From Zobellia laminariae (GTDB taxonomy: Bacteria; Bacteroidota; Bacteroidia; Flavobacteriales; Flavobacteriaceae), in the NCBI RefSeq assembly GCF_009725995.1, contig NZ_RCNS01000004.1, positions 578,993 through 642,992 on the forward strand: a DNA stretch of 64,000 bases, read 5' to 3'. The notes under the pieces were generated by a model. That model ran no database searches. It was not told the DNA's origin and was given only the letters and a program-made list of their open reading frames with translations. The first letter of the stretch is position 1, and every line of letters begins with the position of its first letter. The position numbers and the translations under genes are program-made. This document shows positions 53,282 to 63,538 of this stretch, in pieces.

Positions 53282-54024
53282 TGATGGATAAAGAACTTTT
53301 ATTATATAATTATTTTTCAAATCAATTGACTGCCGAGGAACAACGGCAGTTTGATGAATTACTGAAAACTGATGCCAATTTCAAGGAGCAATTTGATTTT
53401 GAAAAGAACCTAAAGCAAGTTATTCGAGAAAAGGAATCTGATAACCTGAAGGCTAAATTGGCTGGTTTTGAAAAGGAAATCGGTAATACTGTTCCTGTTC
53501 GAAAATTACCGAGTACAAATTACAGAAAGTGGGCTATGGCAGCTTCTATAGCCTTACTCTTAGGTTTAGGGTGGTTGGGCTATAATAATTTTTCGGGTAC
53601 TAATTACGAAGGACTCTACAATGATAATTTTCAAGATTATCCTAACACAGTTTATGCTATAACCAGAAGTGCTGAAACTGATAGTTCTTTGGAGCGTGCA
53701 GCATATGTAGCTTATGAAACCAATGACAATACAAAAGCTATTGAGCTTTTTACAGAATTGAAAGAGACTTCGGATTCAGAAAACATCAGTTTTTATTTAG
53801 CCCAGTCTTATTTGAAAAATAATCAATTAGGTGAGGCCATCTCACTTTTCAATGAAGTTGTTGAAGAAAGGGGCGAATTTGCTCCGCAAGCATTGTGGTA
53901 TATTTCACTCTCTTATATAAAGGATAAGCAAAAAGAGAATGCTATAGAATCTCTTAAATTATTAATTGCAGATGGTAGGTATAAAAAAATTGAAGCGGAG
54001 TCACTTTTAGACGAACTAGAATAA
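53281..54024 (+). CDS. Membrane TPR protein, probable anti-sigma factor
   Basis: A protein of 247 aa from ATG 53281 (or 53284), overlapping the sigma-factor stop by one base. An N-terminal cytoplasmic region of about 85 residues resembles anti-sigma domains (YNYFSNQLTAEEQRQFDELL), then one TM helix (WAMAASIALLLGLGWLGYN) and a periplasmic C terminus with TPR repeats (AAYVAYETNDNTKAIELFTE; FYLAQSYLKNNQLGEAISLF; ALWYISLSYIKDKQKENAIE). TPRs facing the periplasm could sense protein partners, including the nearby CHAT or subtilisin proteins. The anti-sigma role is inferred from position. Confidence 0.75.
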   Translation: MMDKELLLYNYFSNQLTAEEQRQFDELLKTDANFKEQFDFEKNLKQVIREKESDNLKAKLAGFEKEIGNTVPVRKLPSTNYRKWAMAASIALLLGLGWLGYNNFSGTNYEGLYNDNFQDYPNTVYAITRSAETDSSLERAAYVAYETNDNTKAIELFTELKETSDSENISFYLAQSYLKNNQLGEAISLFNEVVEERGEFAPQALWYISLSYIKDKQKENAIESLKLLIADGRYKKIEAESLLDELE

Positions 54025-54026
54025 AA

Positions 54027-56790
54027 CTAAAGGTTTTGCTTTTTTCTTTTAGAGAGAAAGTAAAAAACTACAGTCAGTAAAACACCAAGAGTAACATAAG
54101 CCCAAAAAGGCAAGAAGCCTTTCTGATTTTCTAATGGAGTGTTGTCACCAATAACGATTAAAGCACTCCAATACGCTGGGGCAATGGCACTCTCACGATA
54201 TTTGTTTATGTAATCTACTTTTGCTTTTTTCATAGCTGCAGATTTTGTGTCACCCTTACTAAGTGCTGTGTAAAAAGAGGTCATTAATTCTTTGCTACTT
54301 TTGTCATAGGTAGACCATAGTGAGGATACAACACTCTTTGCCCCGGAATGAAAAAAGCCTCTTGCCAAGCTCATGGCGCCTTCTCCCTTTTTAAGCTCCC
54401 CAATTGAAGTATTACAGGCACTTAAAACAACCATTTCTGCTTGGTTTTTAGTGGCGTAAATTTCATTAAGGAACATTTTATCATCACTAAAAGCAATCCA
54501 TGGGTCTTCATTTTCTCCTATATCTGCATGGGTTGATAGATGCACAATTCTATAATCTTTAAAATTATCTACAAAAGTAGATTTTGTGGCATCATCGTTC
54601 AAGCTTATGTTTCCTGGGAAAATCTTTTGAACCTCTTCTATTTCGGCACCGCTAAAGGTTAGACTGGGTAGGCCCAAGCTTGCAAATTGAATAGGAGCTA
54701 CTGCGTAAAGTTCTTTTTTGGGAGTTCTTAGTATATGTGCTTTGGCATCCAGATAAGACATAGAATATGCATATCTAATTTCTGTGTCTTCAATAAAATA
54801 CTTGGCTGGGGTATTTTCTACGACAAAGGATTCAAAGGGAATTTGTTGTAAAATATAATCAGGTATGATGGTAAGCTTTTTACCCTTTAAATCATTGTAA
54901 ACCTGTTCTGGCACTAGTTGTTTAAAGATGTTATGAGAAAATTGGTTATACGCAGAAATCTCATCACGATTCAACCTAAGGTTCGTTAGGTTCTCGTATA
55001 ATTTTATGATGTTTTGGTTTAGATCAGGGGCATTTTGCAATTTAAAAAACTGAGTATGCTTTTCCGTAGTCAAAAGTCCATAGCCTTGTTTATCATTTAG
55101 GATATACTGCAAGACAACTTCATCATCTGAGATATATTTTTTCTTGAAATCAGTATAAGATAGAATAGCTTCTTTCTTTTTTAGTCTAGCATATTCTGGG
55201 AATGAGTTACTTAAGGAATCTGTGAAACGAATAAATTGTTCTTTGTGAAGAAAAACTTTTGATTTAAGCAGACCTATTGAATCTTTAGATTGTACGTTAC
55301 TATTTGTTAATTTGGTTTCAGCTAAAAGTATGGCTTGTTTTAACTCATATTCTCTTTGGATAATTTGCCTTGGTAATTGGGTAATTTCTTTGGCTTGCTC
55401 CGCAGTAACATCTTCTAACAGGAGTAGGGCTTTGTTTCGCTCCATAAAATAAAAAGCTTCTTCTGGTTTGGTAAGTAAAAAACATACCTCTACTGCTTTT
55501 GTATATAATGATGCTCCTTTTTCCCTCCAAAAAAGTTTAGATTGGTATTCCGTGCTTTCAGAGCGAAGGACATCTACTAATTTGTCGGCAAGAGTAAATG
55601 TTTGTAGAGCTTTTATTAAATGTTCGTTGTCTTGATCATGTTCAAAATAGGATAGCCAAGCATTTGCTTTTGCTACTATATGACCTAATAGAAACGTTTT
55701 TTTCGGTAGCGAGCTCTAAGTCTTCAATAGCTGGTAATTCTGAGGGATCAATGTTGCTTTTCTTGTCAACCGACCAAATTATAGCCTTCTGATAGTTGTA
55801 CATAGCATCCTTAAAATTTTTTTTTAGCTCAAAAAAATGTCACCTAGATTTTCATAGGGGTCAGAATAATTTGGGTCAAAAGCAATTGCCTTTTGCAGGT
55901 TTTTGATAGACATATCATAGTTCTTTAACTTGAACTGTGGAATGGAAATCATGTTGAACACTTTAGCCAAGTTCAATGAATCCAGTAATATTGAATCTTT
56001 AAGAACCTTATTATAGTAATATACGGCTTCTTCGTAATTCTCATTTTCGGTAAATTGATTTCCCTTTATGGAATTGATCCTGAGATTGTGCATTTCTCGG
56101 GTGTAACTTTCACTTAATAAAATAGAATCTGCAGATCTTAGGTTTTCTTCAATATTATTTGAAAACTCCTTATTGCCTAAGAGCGAGTATATTTCAGCCT
56201 TTAGAATATATATTTCAGCAAGATTTAAGACGTCCCTTTGTTGTAAGTTGTTTTGACTTTTATAATTTTCAATATAACTTTCATAACGATCTAGGGCTTT
56301 ATAAAAATCACCCACAAATTCATGTAGTTCACCTAATTCTCTATTTGCATTTTGGATTTTTTTAAGGTCCTTTCCGTTTTTGACCAGGTCTTGATAGGCG
56401 GTAATAGCATCATAATAGCGTTCATCAGAATTTAGAAAATAGCCTAAGTTATACATGCTCTTTTCTAATGACCCTTTTTCTAAACTATCTAATTTCTTTT
56501 TTATCTCTAGGGCTTGTTGGGTATATTGTATTGCTTTGTCTATATCTGCTTGATTACCTTGCTTGCGCCAGTTTCTATAATACCATTTTAAACCTGCATC
56601 ATGAAAACAGTCTGCCAAAAGTCGTGGTGAAATAGATTTTTTGTTAACCTCAAAAAAAGAGTCGATTTTTTTTTGTTTTACCTCTATGCCTGTTGTGTCG
56701 CTTATGATATTAAGAAGTTGGTCCTGTTGCCCATTTACAAAAAAAAGACAAGTGAAGAAAAAAGATAATTAATCGTTTCAGTTTTTTCAT
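54027..56790 (-). pseudogene. TPR-CHAT domain protein with three homopolymer frameshifts
   Basis: Reading three frames in succession gives one protein of about 915 aa. It has a signal peptide (MKKLKRLIIFFLHLSFF), TPR repeats (about residues 60-560; YNLGYFLNSDERYYDAITAY, AEIYILKAEIYSLLGNK), a CHAT peptidase domain (about 640-870) with the His in RIVHLSTHADIG and the Cys in VVLSACNTSIGELKKGEGAM, and a C-terminal TM helix (FWAYVTLGVLLTVVFYFL). The breaks are in an A8 run (56739-56746), an A7 run (55831-55837) and a T7 run (55697-55703); each is repaired by one base. It may be decayed, phase-variable, or mis-sequenced. CHAT domains are caspase-like cysteine proteases. It is convergent with the sigma/anti-sigma pair. 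Confidence 0.82.
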
Positions 56791-56924
56791 CAAGGACCAT
56801 CTTTATTTAATAGAGTACAAGAATATGCTAAACGCTATGACAAATGCGGTTTCTAAATATATAAAGTTTTGTTGACAGTCAAAAAGTTATGGCAGCTAAG
56901 ATTTTGTATCACTACGAAAGAAAT

Positions 56925-56953
56925 AATGCCCATGTGTTTATAACATGAGCATT
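56925..56953 (-). terminator. Terminator after the subtilisin-like gene
   Basis: As minus-strand RNA, AATGCTCATG pairs fully with CATGGGCATT (one G-U), followed by ATTTCTTT; it lies 37 nt after the stop. It separates the protease from the CHAT gene. Confidence 0.65.
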
Positions 56954-56989
56954 ACCTCTATTTTAGAGAGCCCTAATAGATATTTTTTA

Positions 56990-58330
56990 TTATCTAATTA
57001 TGGCATTAGCATCTAGAATACTGCTATTAAGTCCACTTTCAGACTTAGCTAGATTCAGAATGCCTTCTTTTAGAACCGTTACGTCAGGCCTAGATGCTTT
57101 TATGAAAAGTTCACCGGCTAGACCTGTCATGGCCGCCGTAGAATACGAAGTTCCTTCTAGGCCTGCTCGGTCTTTTGAATTAGGGTCCAGTGTATTTAGA
57201 ACAACTGAATAGTTGCCAAATTCTAGGGCTACATCTATACTTTTGACCCCGTAATTAGATTTGGGATGCAAAATTATTTTCTTGGCTATGGTATCATTAA
57301 AATACCCCCCAACTGCTAAAATGTTTTCAGAATCGTAGGAGGATAAAAAATGACCATCTAAGGAATCATCCGTATTCTCGCCTTTATTTCCTGCAGATGA
57401 GATTACTAATGATTTATCACTTAATTCATTAATAAGTCCTTTTAGTACAGTTTGTTTCTGCAGTATTTCTTGAGTCTGCTTACCACCAAAACTGGTATTT
57501 ATTATATGAATATTTCCGTCGTTTTTATTAATATTTTTAATATATGCCATTGCACAAACTATATTCCAATATGATCCTCTACCGTTATCGTCAAAAACTT
57601 TAAGCGGGAGTATACGGTAGTCTATTTGAGGTACAGAGTTGTCTAGAATATCTCTGATAATCTTAGTTACATAAGTACCATGACCCTGTCCATCGGTAAT
57701 ATTGGGACTGTTGTTTACAAAGTTCCATCCACTAGAAGTTGGGTAACAATTGCTATAGGCAAGAGAGTTGAACAAATATTGCCCGCTAAAAGGTGTCAAA
57801 TCACGTGAAAGGTCAATACCTGTATCTAATACTGCAATATTAACGGATGCAGTTTCAGAAGGATTAGTAAACTCTTTTGGATCTACTTGTTCGTCAAGTT
57901 GTCTAAAATCAGGAATCGGGTCTAACTGAATATCAAAACCTATTTCACCTTCTAAACCCGCTTCTCCAGAGCTATCATCTTGGAGTCTACGCCTAGCAGC
58001 TTCAATATCTATTTTTGATGTATCAACAGTCCATTGTTTTATGGTAACGTCTCCACAACTACAACCTATGGTGTCTTGAATTTCTAGATACTTCAACCAA
58101 TATTTTAGTTTTTCTTGGGACAGATTGGGGTCTAATCGAACAATCAATTTGTTACGGGAAGGTATGATTTTAGCACCATCATTTGCTTCACCACCCTCAC
58201 TAACATAGGTGTCGTTGTATATTGTTTCATCTTTAGGGTCATCATTATCTTCACCGTGCCCATAGTGCCATTTTGTGCAAGAAGTTAATATAAGTCCAGC
58301 TATTAATAGTAGCGTAATTTTCGTTTTCAT
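56990..58330 (-). CDS. Subtilisin-like serine protease lipoprotein (S8 family)
   Basis: A protein of 446 aa. Lipobox (LLLIAGLILTSC, Cys18). Residues 55-130 look like an inhibitory propeptide of the I9 type (KLIVRLDPNLSQEKLKYWL, with a CSC pair). The catalytic triad is complete: Asp169 in AVLDTGID, His217 in DGQGHGTYV, Ser395 in GTSYSTAAM; the oxyanion Asn is in VISSAGNKGE. It is exported and membrane-anchored. It lies directly behind the TapB/OmpA operon and has a TATTAACC-type motif upstream (58394-58387). Neighbouring genes suggest a proteolytic surveillance role. Confidence 0.9.
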   Translation of the reverse strand: MKTKITLLLIAGLILTSCTKWHYGHGEDNDDPKDETIYNDTYVSEGGEANDGAKIIPSRNKLIVRLDPNLSQEKLKYWLKYLEIQDTIGCSCGDVTIKQWTVDTSKIDIEAARRRLQDDSSGEAGLEGEIGFDIQLDPIPDFRQLDEQVDPKEFTNPSETASVNIAVLDTGIDLSRDLTPFSGQYLFNSLAYSNCYPTSSGWNFVNNSPNITDGQGHGTYVTKIIRDILDNSVPQIDYRILPLKVFDDNGRGSYWNIVCAMAYIKNINKNDGNIHIINTSFGGKQTQEILQKQTVLKGLINELSDKSLVISSAGNKGENTDDSLDGHFLSSYDSENILAVGGYFNDTIAKKIILHPKSNYGVKSIDVALEFGNYSVVLNTLDPNSKDRAGLEGTSYSTAAMTGLAGELFIKASRPDVTVLKEGILNLAKSESGLNSSILDANAIIR

Positions 58331-58386
58331 AATTGAGGGTATTAAGGTTGATTATTGTTTTAAATTAATGTTCTAGCTTGGGTAAA

Positions 58387-58394
58387 GGTTAATA
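58387..58394 (-). promoter_or_regulatory. TATTAACC motif upstream of the S8 protease
   Basis: TATTAACC, then 17 nt, then ATTAATTTAA. It is a poorer match to the shared motif at both boxes, 57 nt before the ATG. Confidence 0.35.
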
Positions 58395-58401
58395 GATAAT
58401 T

Positions 58402-59109
58402 TTATTCATTATAAGCACTAAGTTCAGATTTACTGATTAGGTTGCCGTTGTCTTTGTAAGACTCCTGTTTTATCATTCCAATACCTTCTGCAAGCCATAG
58501 TTTCGATTTCATTTTAATGGTCGCGCCCATAGTTTTAGTGGTGTTATCTTCGGTAATTAAATAACAGTCAAAAGTGCCTGCAGATGTGGTTACACTTTCT
58601 TTTTTCTCTACTTTCCTATTGGTTTGATCAACTGAGACATTCATATTAATGCCAGACATGCTCATAGATACTGTAACATTGGCATCGTTCAATTCTTGAC
58701 CTTCACTTAGGTTATTGGGCAGTTCTATATCTGTTCCGGAAATATCCATTTCCAAACCCATTTCTGAATATTGTTGCATCATTTGGGATGGAAAAAGCGA
58801 TTGGTAGTCAATTTTGACCAACCCGTCTTCGCAGCTAAAGGAATAGTTGGTTTCAAATATTTCTTTTCCTTTCTTGTCTGTAAGCTTCATGTCAAAAGTA
58901 GCTACGGAAGCGGAGCCTTCGGAACGAACATCAGATACGGTATAGTTTACGGTACCATCAGATTTGCCTTTTTTGTTGTAATTGGTATATTGAAAAGTAC
59001 TTCCTTCCTTTAGAGGATAGAATTTACTGCAACTGTCTTGCCCAAAAGCAAAACCTATACATAGTAGAAATAATAACGTAGAGAGTAGAGGGTTTTTCAT
59101 TGTGTCCAT
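58402..59109 (-). CDS. TapB/DUF3108-like exported protein
   Basis: A protein of 235 aa with signal peptide (LLSTLLFLLCIGFAFGQ). The fold is DUF3108-like: FYPLKEGSTFQYTNYNKKGK, TTSAGTFDCYLITEDNTTK and KLWLAEGIGMIKQESY are the typical strands. Such proteins are predicted periplasmic or outer-membrane-associated. It lies 10 nt downstream of the OmpA gene stop, so both are probably co-transcribed. Confidence 0.75.
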   Translation of the reverse strand: MDTMKNPLLSTLLFLLCIGFAFGQDSCSKFYPLKEGSTFQYTNYNKKGKSDGTVNYTVSDVRSEGSASVATFDMKLTDKKGKEIFETNYSFSCEDGLVKIDYQSLFPSQMMQQYSEMGLEMDISGTDIELPNNLSEGQELNDANVTVSMSMSGINMNVSVDQTNRKVEKKESVTTSAGTFDCYLITEDNTTKTMGATIKMKSKLWLAEGIGMIKQESYKDNGNLISKSELSAYNE

Positions 59110-59119
59110 TTTAGATTTT

Positions 59120-60460
59120 TTATGCTTTAATAAATTCTACGCGTCGGTTTTGAGCCTTGCCGTCCGCTGATGAATTATCGCCAACAGGTTCTGTTTCTCC
59201 TTTGCCGTTGGTAGATAATCTTTCTGATGATACATTATATATAGAGACTAAAGCATTTTTCACCGCTTCGGCTCTGTCTTGAGATAATTTCATGTTTTTA
59301 GTATCATCACCATCAGCATCAGTATGACCAACAATTTTTAGCTGTATTGCTTTGTCTTGCTGGAGTACTTGATATATCTGTCGGATAATTCCCATAGACT
59401 GCGGCAGAATGTTGTCCGAACCGCTATCGAATAAAATACCGTTTGTAGATATTTTTCCGTCAGCTAGTAGTTGCCTCCGTAAATCAACCCCTCCTTTGGC
59501 AACTTTTATATTACCTATTAGTATGGACTCCTTTTCTGTGTCTGTACCTCGAAGCGTAAATTTTATGCCTTGCATCTGTACATTAGAAGGTAGTAACCTT
59601 GGGACATCAATAAATTTGTTTTCGTTTATCCATAATCTAAAACGCTCTTTGTTCACTGCTATGGAAACATGGTGCTTTTGGTTTACTACATTACGGATAT
59701 CAGCACCTACTTCATTTCTAATCACCCGTTTTGATGCGATGTTGTTTTCAACCACAACACCACGTTCTATAAATTGGCAGAAAGAATATTCTACAAGACC
59801 TAGGTTGGCGCCCTTTTTAAAGGTGTTGTTATCACTCACGACTATACCCAAGTAAGACTGAGAAGAGGTTTTATTATCCAATCCAGTTGCAACAACATCA
59901 AACTCTAAAGTAAATTCATCCGGTAAGTTCGTGACATCAGGAATGTAAGCGGTTTTAAATCCTGGTAGTATTTTTAGCCATTTATTGGGATGCTCTTCTA
60001 AGGTTACAAGTTCTCCACTTCCGTTGGAATTCCACCGGGATGGAAAATCCCCAATAAAATCATTAGAAAAGTCATCAACGAAAATTGGTGTATCACCTGG
60101 TACAAAATCAAATTTACTATAGATCTTTATAGATTGTGGCGTTGTTTCATTAGATGTTTGTGAGGTATTGGAACTGTTTTGTTCATCCGTTTCAGGAAAA
60201 TCATTTTCATCAATAGTATCGTTCTGCTGGGCTGGTCTCTTTTTCTTCTTTTTCCCTTTTCCAGGTTCTAAAATACTATCTAGTGCTTGATCTGTTTTTT
60301 CTGAGGTCTCTTTTTCTACCCTACGCTCAACTGTTCTTTCTGCTGCTCTTTCTGCAACTTTCCCTAATTTTCGTAAAATTTGGGCATTGCCAGTTTGGCA
60401 AGTAAACAGGATGCATACCACAGGTAAGATTAATTTAAGTAAGTGTCCTAAGGTTTTCAT
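59120..60460 (-). CDS. OmpA family outer membrane protein
   Basis: A protein of 446 aa from ATG 60460 (the ATG at 60520 would bury the signal peptide). Signal peptide (LLKLILPVVCILFTCQTGNAQ), a charged helical stretch (VAERAAERTVERRVEKE), a Lys-rich linker (KGKKKKKRP), a LamG-like jelly roll (about residues 130-320), and a C-terminal OmpA domain (LKIVGHTDADGDDTKNMKL; AEAVKNALVSI; NRRVEFIK) that binds peptidoglycan. It is headed by a TGTTAACC motif. Confidence 0.85.
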   Translation of the reverse strand: MKTLGHLLKLILPVVCILFTCQTGNAQILRKLGKVAERAAERTVERRVEKETSEKTDQALDSILEPGKGKKKKKRPAQQNDTIDENDFPETDEQNSSNTSQTSNETTPQSIKIYSKFDFVPGDTPIFVDDFSNDFIGDFPSRWNSNGSGELVTLEEHPNKWLKILPGFKTAYIPDVTNLPDEFTLEFDVVATGLDNKTSSQSYLGIVVSDNNTFKKGANLGLVEYSFCQFIERGVVVENNIASKRVIRNEVGADIRNVVNQKHHVSIAVNKERFRLWINENKFIDVPRLLPSNVQMQGIKFTLRGTDTEKESILIGNIKVAKGGVDLRRQLLADGKISTNGILFDSGSDNILPQSMGIIRQIYQVLQQDKAIQLKIVGHTDADGDDTKNMKLSQDRAEAVKNALVSIYNVSSERLSTNGKGETEPVGDNSSADGKAQNRRVEFIKA

Positions 60461-60526
60461 GTACTTGATGTTTAGTAATACAATAATTAAGGTGTATGTC
60501 AAGGATTGAAAAATTGACATTCTTCC

Positions 60527-60561
60527 AAGTATTAGTGTATAAACCCTTTAAAAGGTTAACA
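60527..60561 (-). promoter_or_regulatory. TGTTAACC-N17-ACTAATACTT motif, OmpA operon
   Basis: TGTTAACC (minus, 60561-60554), 17 nt, then ACTAATACTT from 60536. It matches the other motifs in the -35-like box and partly in the -10-like box; 66 nt before the chosen ATG. Confidence 0.45.
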
Positions 60562-60689
60562 TCAAAACTAAACGAAATGGCCTTTTTATAATAAAGACTT
60601 GTATTCGTTGGGTATGAAAACTGTGTGAATGGTATTAAAAACTATGTGGATGGAGAAATTAGTTCAGTTACAGGATGTAAGAAAAAAAA

Positions 60690-61289
60690 TTAGAAGTCTT
60701 TTCCTAGTTGATTGGGCAGTAGACGGAAACTCATCCGGTGGTATTTAGTTATACCATATTTTCTGATGGCTTCACGATGTTCTTTGGTAGGGTAGCCTTT
60801 GTTTTTTTTCCAGTTGTACATGGGGTATTCTTCGTGAAGTACATCCATATACGCATCTCTATATGTCTTTGCCAAAACGGATGCTGCGGCAATGTTCATA
60901 TATTTTCCGTCGCCTTTTATAATACATTCATGTGGAATATCTTTAAAAGGCTTGAACCGGTTACCGTCTACAATAATAAATTTGGGAGTTGTTTTTAGTT
61001 TTTCAATAGCCTTGTGCATGGCTAAAATAGAGGCATTTAAAATATTGATTTCATCAATTTTTTCAGGAAATATATGGGCCACACCATAGGCCGTACATTC
61101 AGACTCTATGATAGGTCTCAGTAAATCGCGCTTTCGGTGAGATAGAAGTTTGGAATCGTTCAATACGTTATTGGTAAAACCTTTTGGCAAGATAACGGCG
61201 GCAGCGGTTACAGGTCCAGCTAAGCAACCTCTTCCTGCTTCATCGGTTCCGGCTTCGTTTAATGGTAATTCGTGATATAACTTTAACAT
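60690..61289 (-). CDS. rnhB: Ribonuclease HII
   Basis: RNase HII removes ribonucleotides from DNA. A protein of 199 aa. The catalytic acidic residues sit in [15 protein letters not shown] (Asp and Glu of DEAGRG), IIVDGNRF and KTYRDAYMD. The C terminus ([18 protein letters not shown]) is standard. It is transcribed alone, divergent from the putative porin. Confidence 0.96.
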   Translation of the reverse strand: MLKLYHELPLNEAGTDEAGRGCLAGPVTAAAVILPKGFTNNVLNDSKLLSHRKRDLLRPIIESECTAYGVAHIFPEKIDEINILNASILAMHKAIEKLKTTPKFIIVDGNRFKPFKDIPHECIIKGDGKYMNIAAASVLAKTYRDAYMDVLHEEYPMYNWKKNKGYPTKEHREAIRKYGITKYHRMSFRLLPNQLGKDF

Positions 61290-61537
61290 GGTTTGTTCTT
61301 ACTGTAAATCGACTTATTTTTGAAATATCGGTAAATACTTTTGAACGACAAAAATGATAATCGATATTTAGTTGAGTAAAGATTGATGCATTAAAAAAAG
61401 GAAGGCGTATTCTACCTTATATATAATGTAGATATCATCCAAAAAGAAGGTTAGAAACCCCGTTAGGATAGCATTATTAAATTTTCACATTTAATTACGA
61501 ACTAAAAAAATTAACTTTACCGCTGTAACTAGCTTCA

Positions 61538-63538
61538 ATGAAATATTTTTTCCTGATTTTTTTATTGCATTTTTCATGTATTCAAGTCTTCGCGCAAGAA
61601 GATTCTATTCCTCCTAAAAGAGATATAGATACTTCGGCCGTTCGTAGCATGCCTAGAAGGTTGGGTCCAAAAGAGAAAGAAGAGGAACCCGAACTTGAAC
61701 CTCTCACTATAGAGGATTATAAGATTATCACTTTTGCCAGAGATACTGTCTTTTTGGATACCACACTCACCATTCAAAAAGAATATAAATACAACTACTT
61801 AAGAAAGGATGATTTTGAACTCATGCCTTTTGCCAATATAGGCAAACCATATAATAAGTTAGGAGTTGACTTCTACTCTAATGACCTATATCCGGGACTG
61901 GGGGCAAGCGCACTTCATACTAGCTATTTTGAGAAGGAAGACATAAAGTACTATAATGTAGCTACACCTATGTCCGATCTGTTTTTTAAGACCACTTTAG
62001 AAGAAGGCCAATTGTTAGATGCTAGTTTGGCGTTCAATACTTCAAAAAGACTCAATTTCTCTTTAGCCTATAAAGGTTTTCGCTCTTTGGGTAAATACCA
62101 GTATAACCAGGCAGAATCTGGGAATTTTAGGGCTACCACCAATTATGTAACAAAGAACAATAGATATAGCTTACGCGGACACATAGCTGCTCAAGATATT
62201 GATAATGAAGAAAACGGTGGGCTTTTAAATGATGAGCTCCAATTTGAATCTGGTGATGACAATTTTAGCGATAGGGTAAAGATTGACGTCCGCTTTAGTG
62301 ATGCGTCTAGTAGGATATTGGGCAAGCGTTACTATTTTGATCATTTATATAAGTTGTTAAGAAAGGAGCAAGATTCTAGTAGTCAAGAAAAAACTTCACT
62401 AGGTATAGGTCATCAGTTTAACTATGAAACCAAGTACTACGCTTTTAACCAAACTACGCCCAATGAGTATTATGGAGATAATCTGGTTTCGCCAATTGTA
62501 GATAAGGCCAGTTTAAAAACAATGTATAACCAAGTCAATGCAGAATTTTATAATGCAACGCTAGGTAGACTTCAGGGTAATATCTCGCTTTATAACTACA
62601 ACTACTTTTTCAATAGTATATTAATAAATGATGAGGGAGTAACAATACCAAGCAGATTAAAGGGCGAAGAAATAGCCGTTGGAGCCGAGTATGAGAAACG
62701 TATAAAAGGTTTTCAATTGAAAGCAATGGCAAAGTATAATCTGTCTGGGGAACTTGGAGGTAACCAAATGAACGCTTCTGCATCATATGAGTTAAATGAT
62801 AAGCATAAAGTAACAGTATCTGCTTTTGGCTCATCAAAAATGCCAAACTTTAATTTCTTGTTGTATCAAAGTGATTACGAAAATTACAATTGGTTGAATA
62901 TTGATAATTTTGAGAAGGAACAAGTCTACGGGCTGCGTCTTGATCTAGAATCTGAATTATGGGGTAACCTTATGGTGAGCTATTCCACCGTAGATAATTA
63001 CAGTTACTTTGGAGAGGATCCATCCCAAACCATTGAAGACGGAATGGAAAATGCTACCATACGCCCGCTGCAGGAGAACAATGTGCTTAATCATACCAAA
63101 ATTAAATATAGTAAAGAATTTAAACTTGGTTCGTTTGCATTGAACAATACAGTCATGTATCAAAATGTATCGCAAGCCAATCAGGTACTTAATGTACCTG
63201 AACTGGTAACTAGAAATACGTTGTACTTCTCTTCCGATGTTTTTAAGAAAGCCATGTTTTTGCAGACAGGGGTAACCCTTAAATATTTCACGGCATATAA
63301 TATGGATGCATACAATTCGCTGTTGGGCGAGTTCTATTTGCAGAACGATCAGAAGTTGGGCAACTTCCCTATGTTGGATTTCTTCATAAATGCAAAGATT
63401 CAGCAGACAAGAATCTACTTAAAGGCAGAGCATTTTAATTCTTTGTTTAATAGTGAGCCTACATATTACTCTGCACCTAACTATCCATATCGCGATTTTG
63501 TAATACGATTTGGACTAGTGTGGAACTTCTTTTCTTAG
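61538..63538 (+). CDS. Putative porin, outer membrane beta-barrel
   Basis: A protein of 666 aa with signal peptide (MKYFFLIFLLHFSCIQVFAQ). A proline/acidic N-terminal segment (RRLGPKEKEEEPELEP) precedes a barrel of many amphipathic strands (LNFSLAYKGFRSLGKYQY, YSLRGHIAAQDIDNEENGG, LMVSYSTVDNYSYFG), ending in an aromatic C-terminal strand (FVIRFGLVWNFFS) recognised by the BAM complex. It fits the Bacteroidota putative porin family; the substrate is unknown. Confidence 0.88.
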   Translation: MKYFFLIFLLHFSCIQVFAQEDSIPPKRDIDTSAVRSMPRRLGPKEKEEEPELEPLTIEDYKIITFARDTVFLDTTLTIQKEYKYNYLRKDDFELMPFANIGKPYNKLGVDFYSNDLYPGLGASALHTSYFEKEDIKYYNVATPMSDLFFKTTLEEGQLLDASLAFNTSKRLNFSLAYKGFRSLGKYQYNQAESGNFRATTNYVTKNNRYSLRGHIAAQDIDNEENGGLLNDELQFESGDDNFSDRVKIDVRFSDASSRILGKRYYFDHLYKLLRKEQDSSSQEKTSLGIGHQFNYETKYYAFNQTTPNEYYGDNLVSPIVDKASLKTMYNQVNAEFYNATLGRLQGNISLYNYNYFFNSILINDEGVTIPSRLKGEEIAVGAEYEKRIKGFQLKAMAKYNLSGELGGNQMNASASYELNDKHKVTVSAFGSSKMPNFNFLLYQSDYENYNWLNIDNFEKEQVYGLRLDLESELWGNLMVSYSTVDNYSYFGEDPSQTIEDGMENATIRPLQENNVLNHTKIKYSKEFKLGSFALNNTVMYQNVSQANQVLNVPELVTRNTLYFSSDVFKKAMFLQTGVTLKYFTAYNMDAYNSLLGEFYLQNDQKLGNFPMLDFFINAKIQQTRIYLKAEHFNSLFNSEPTYYSAPNYPYRDFVIRFGLVWNFFS

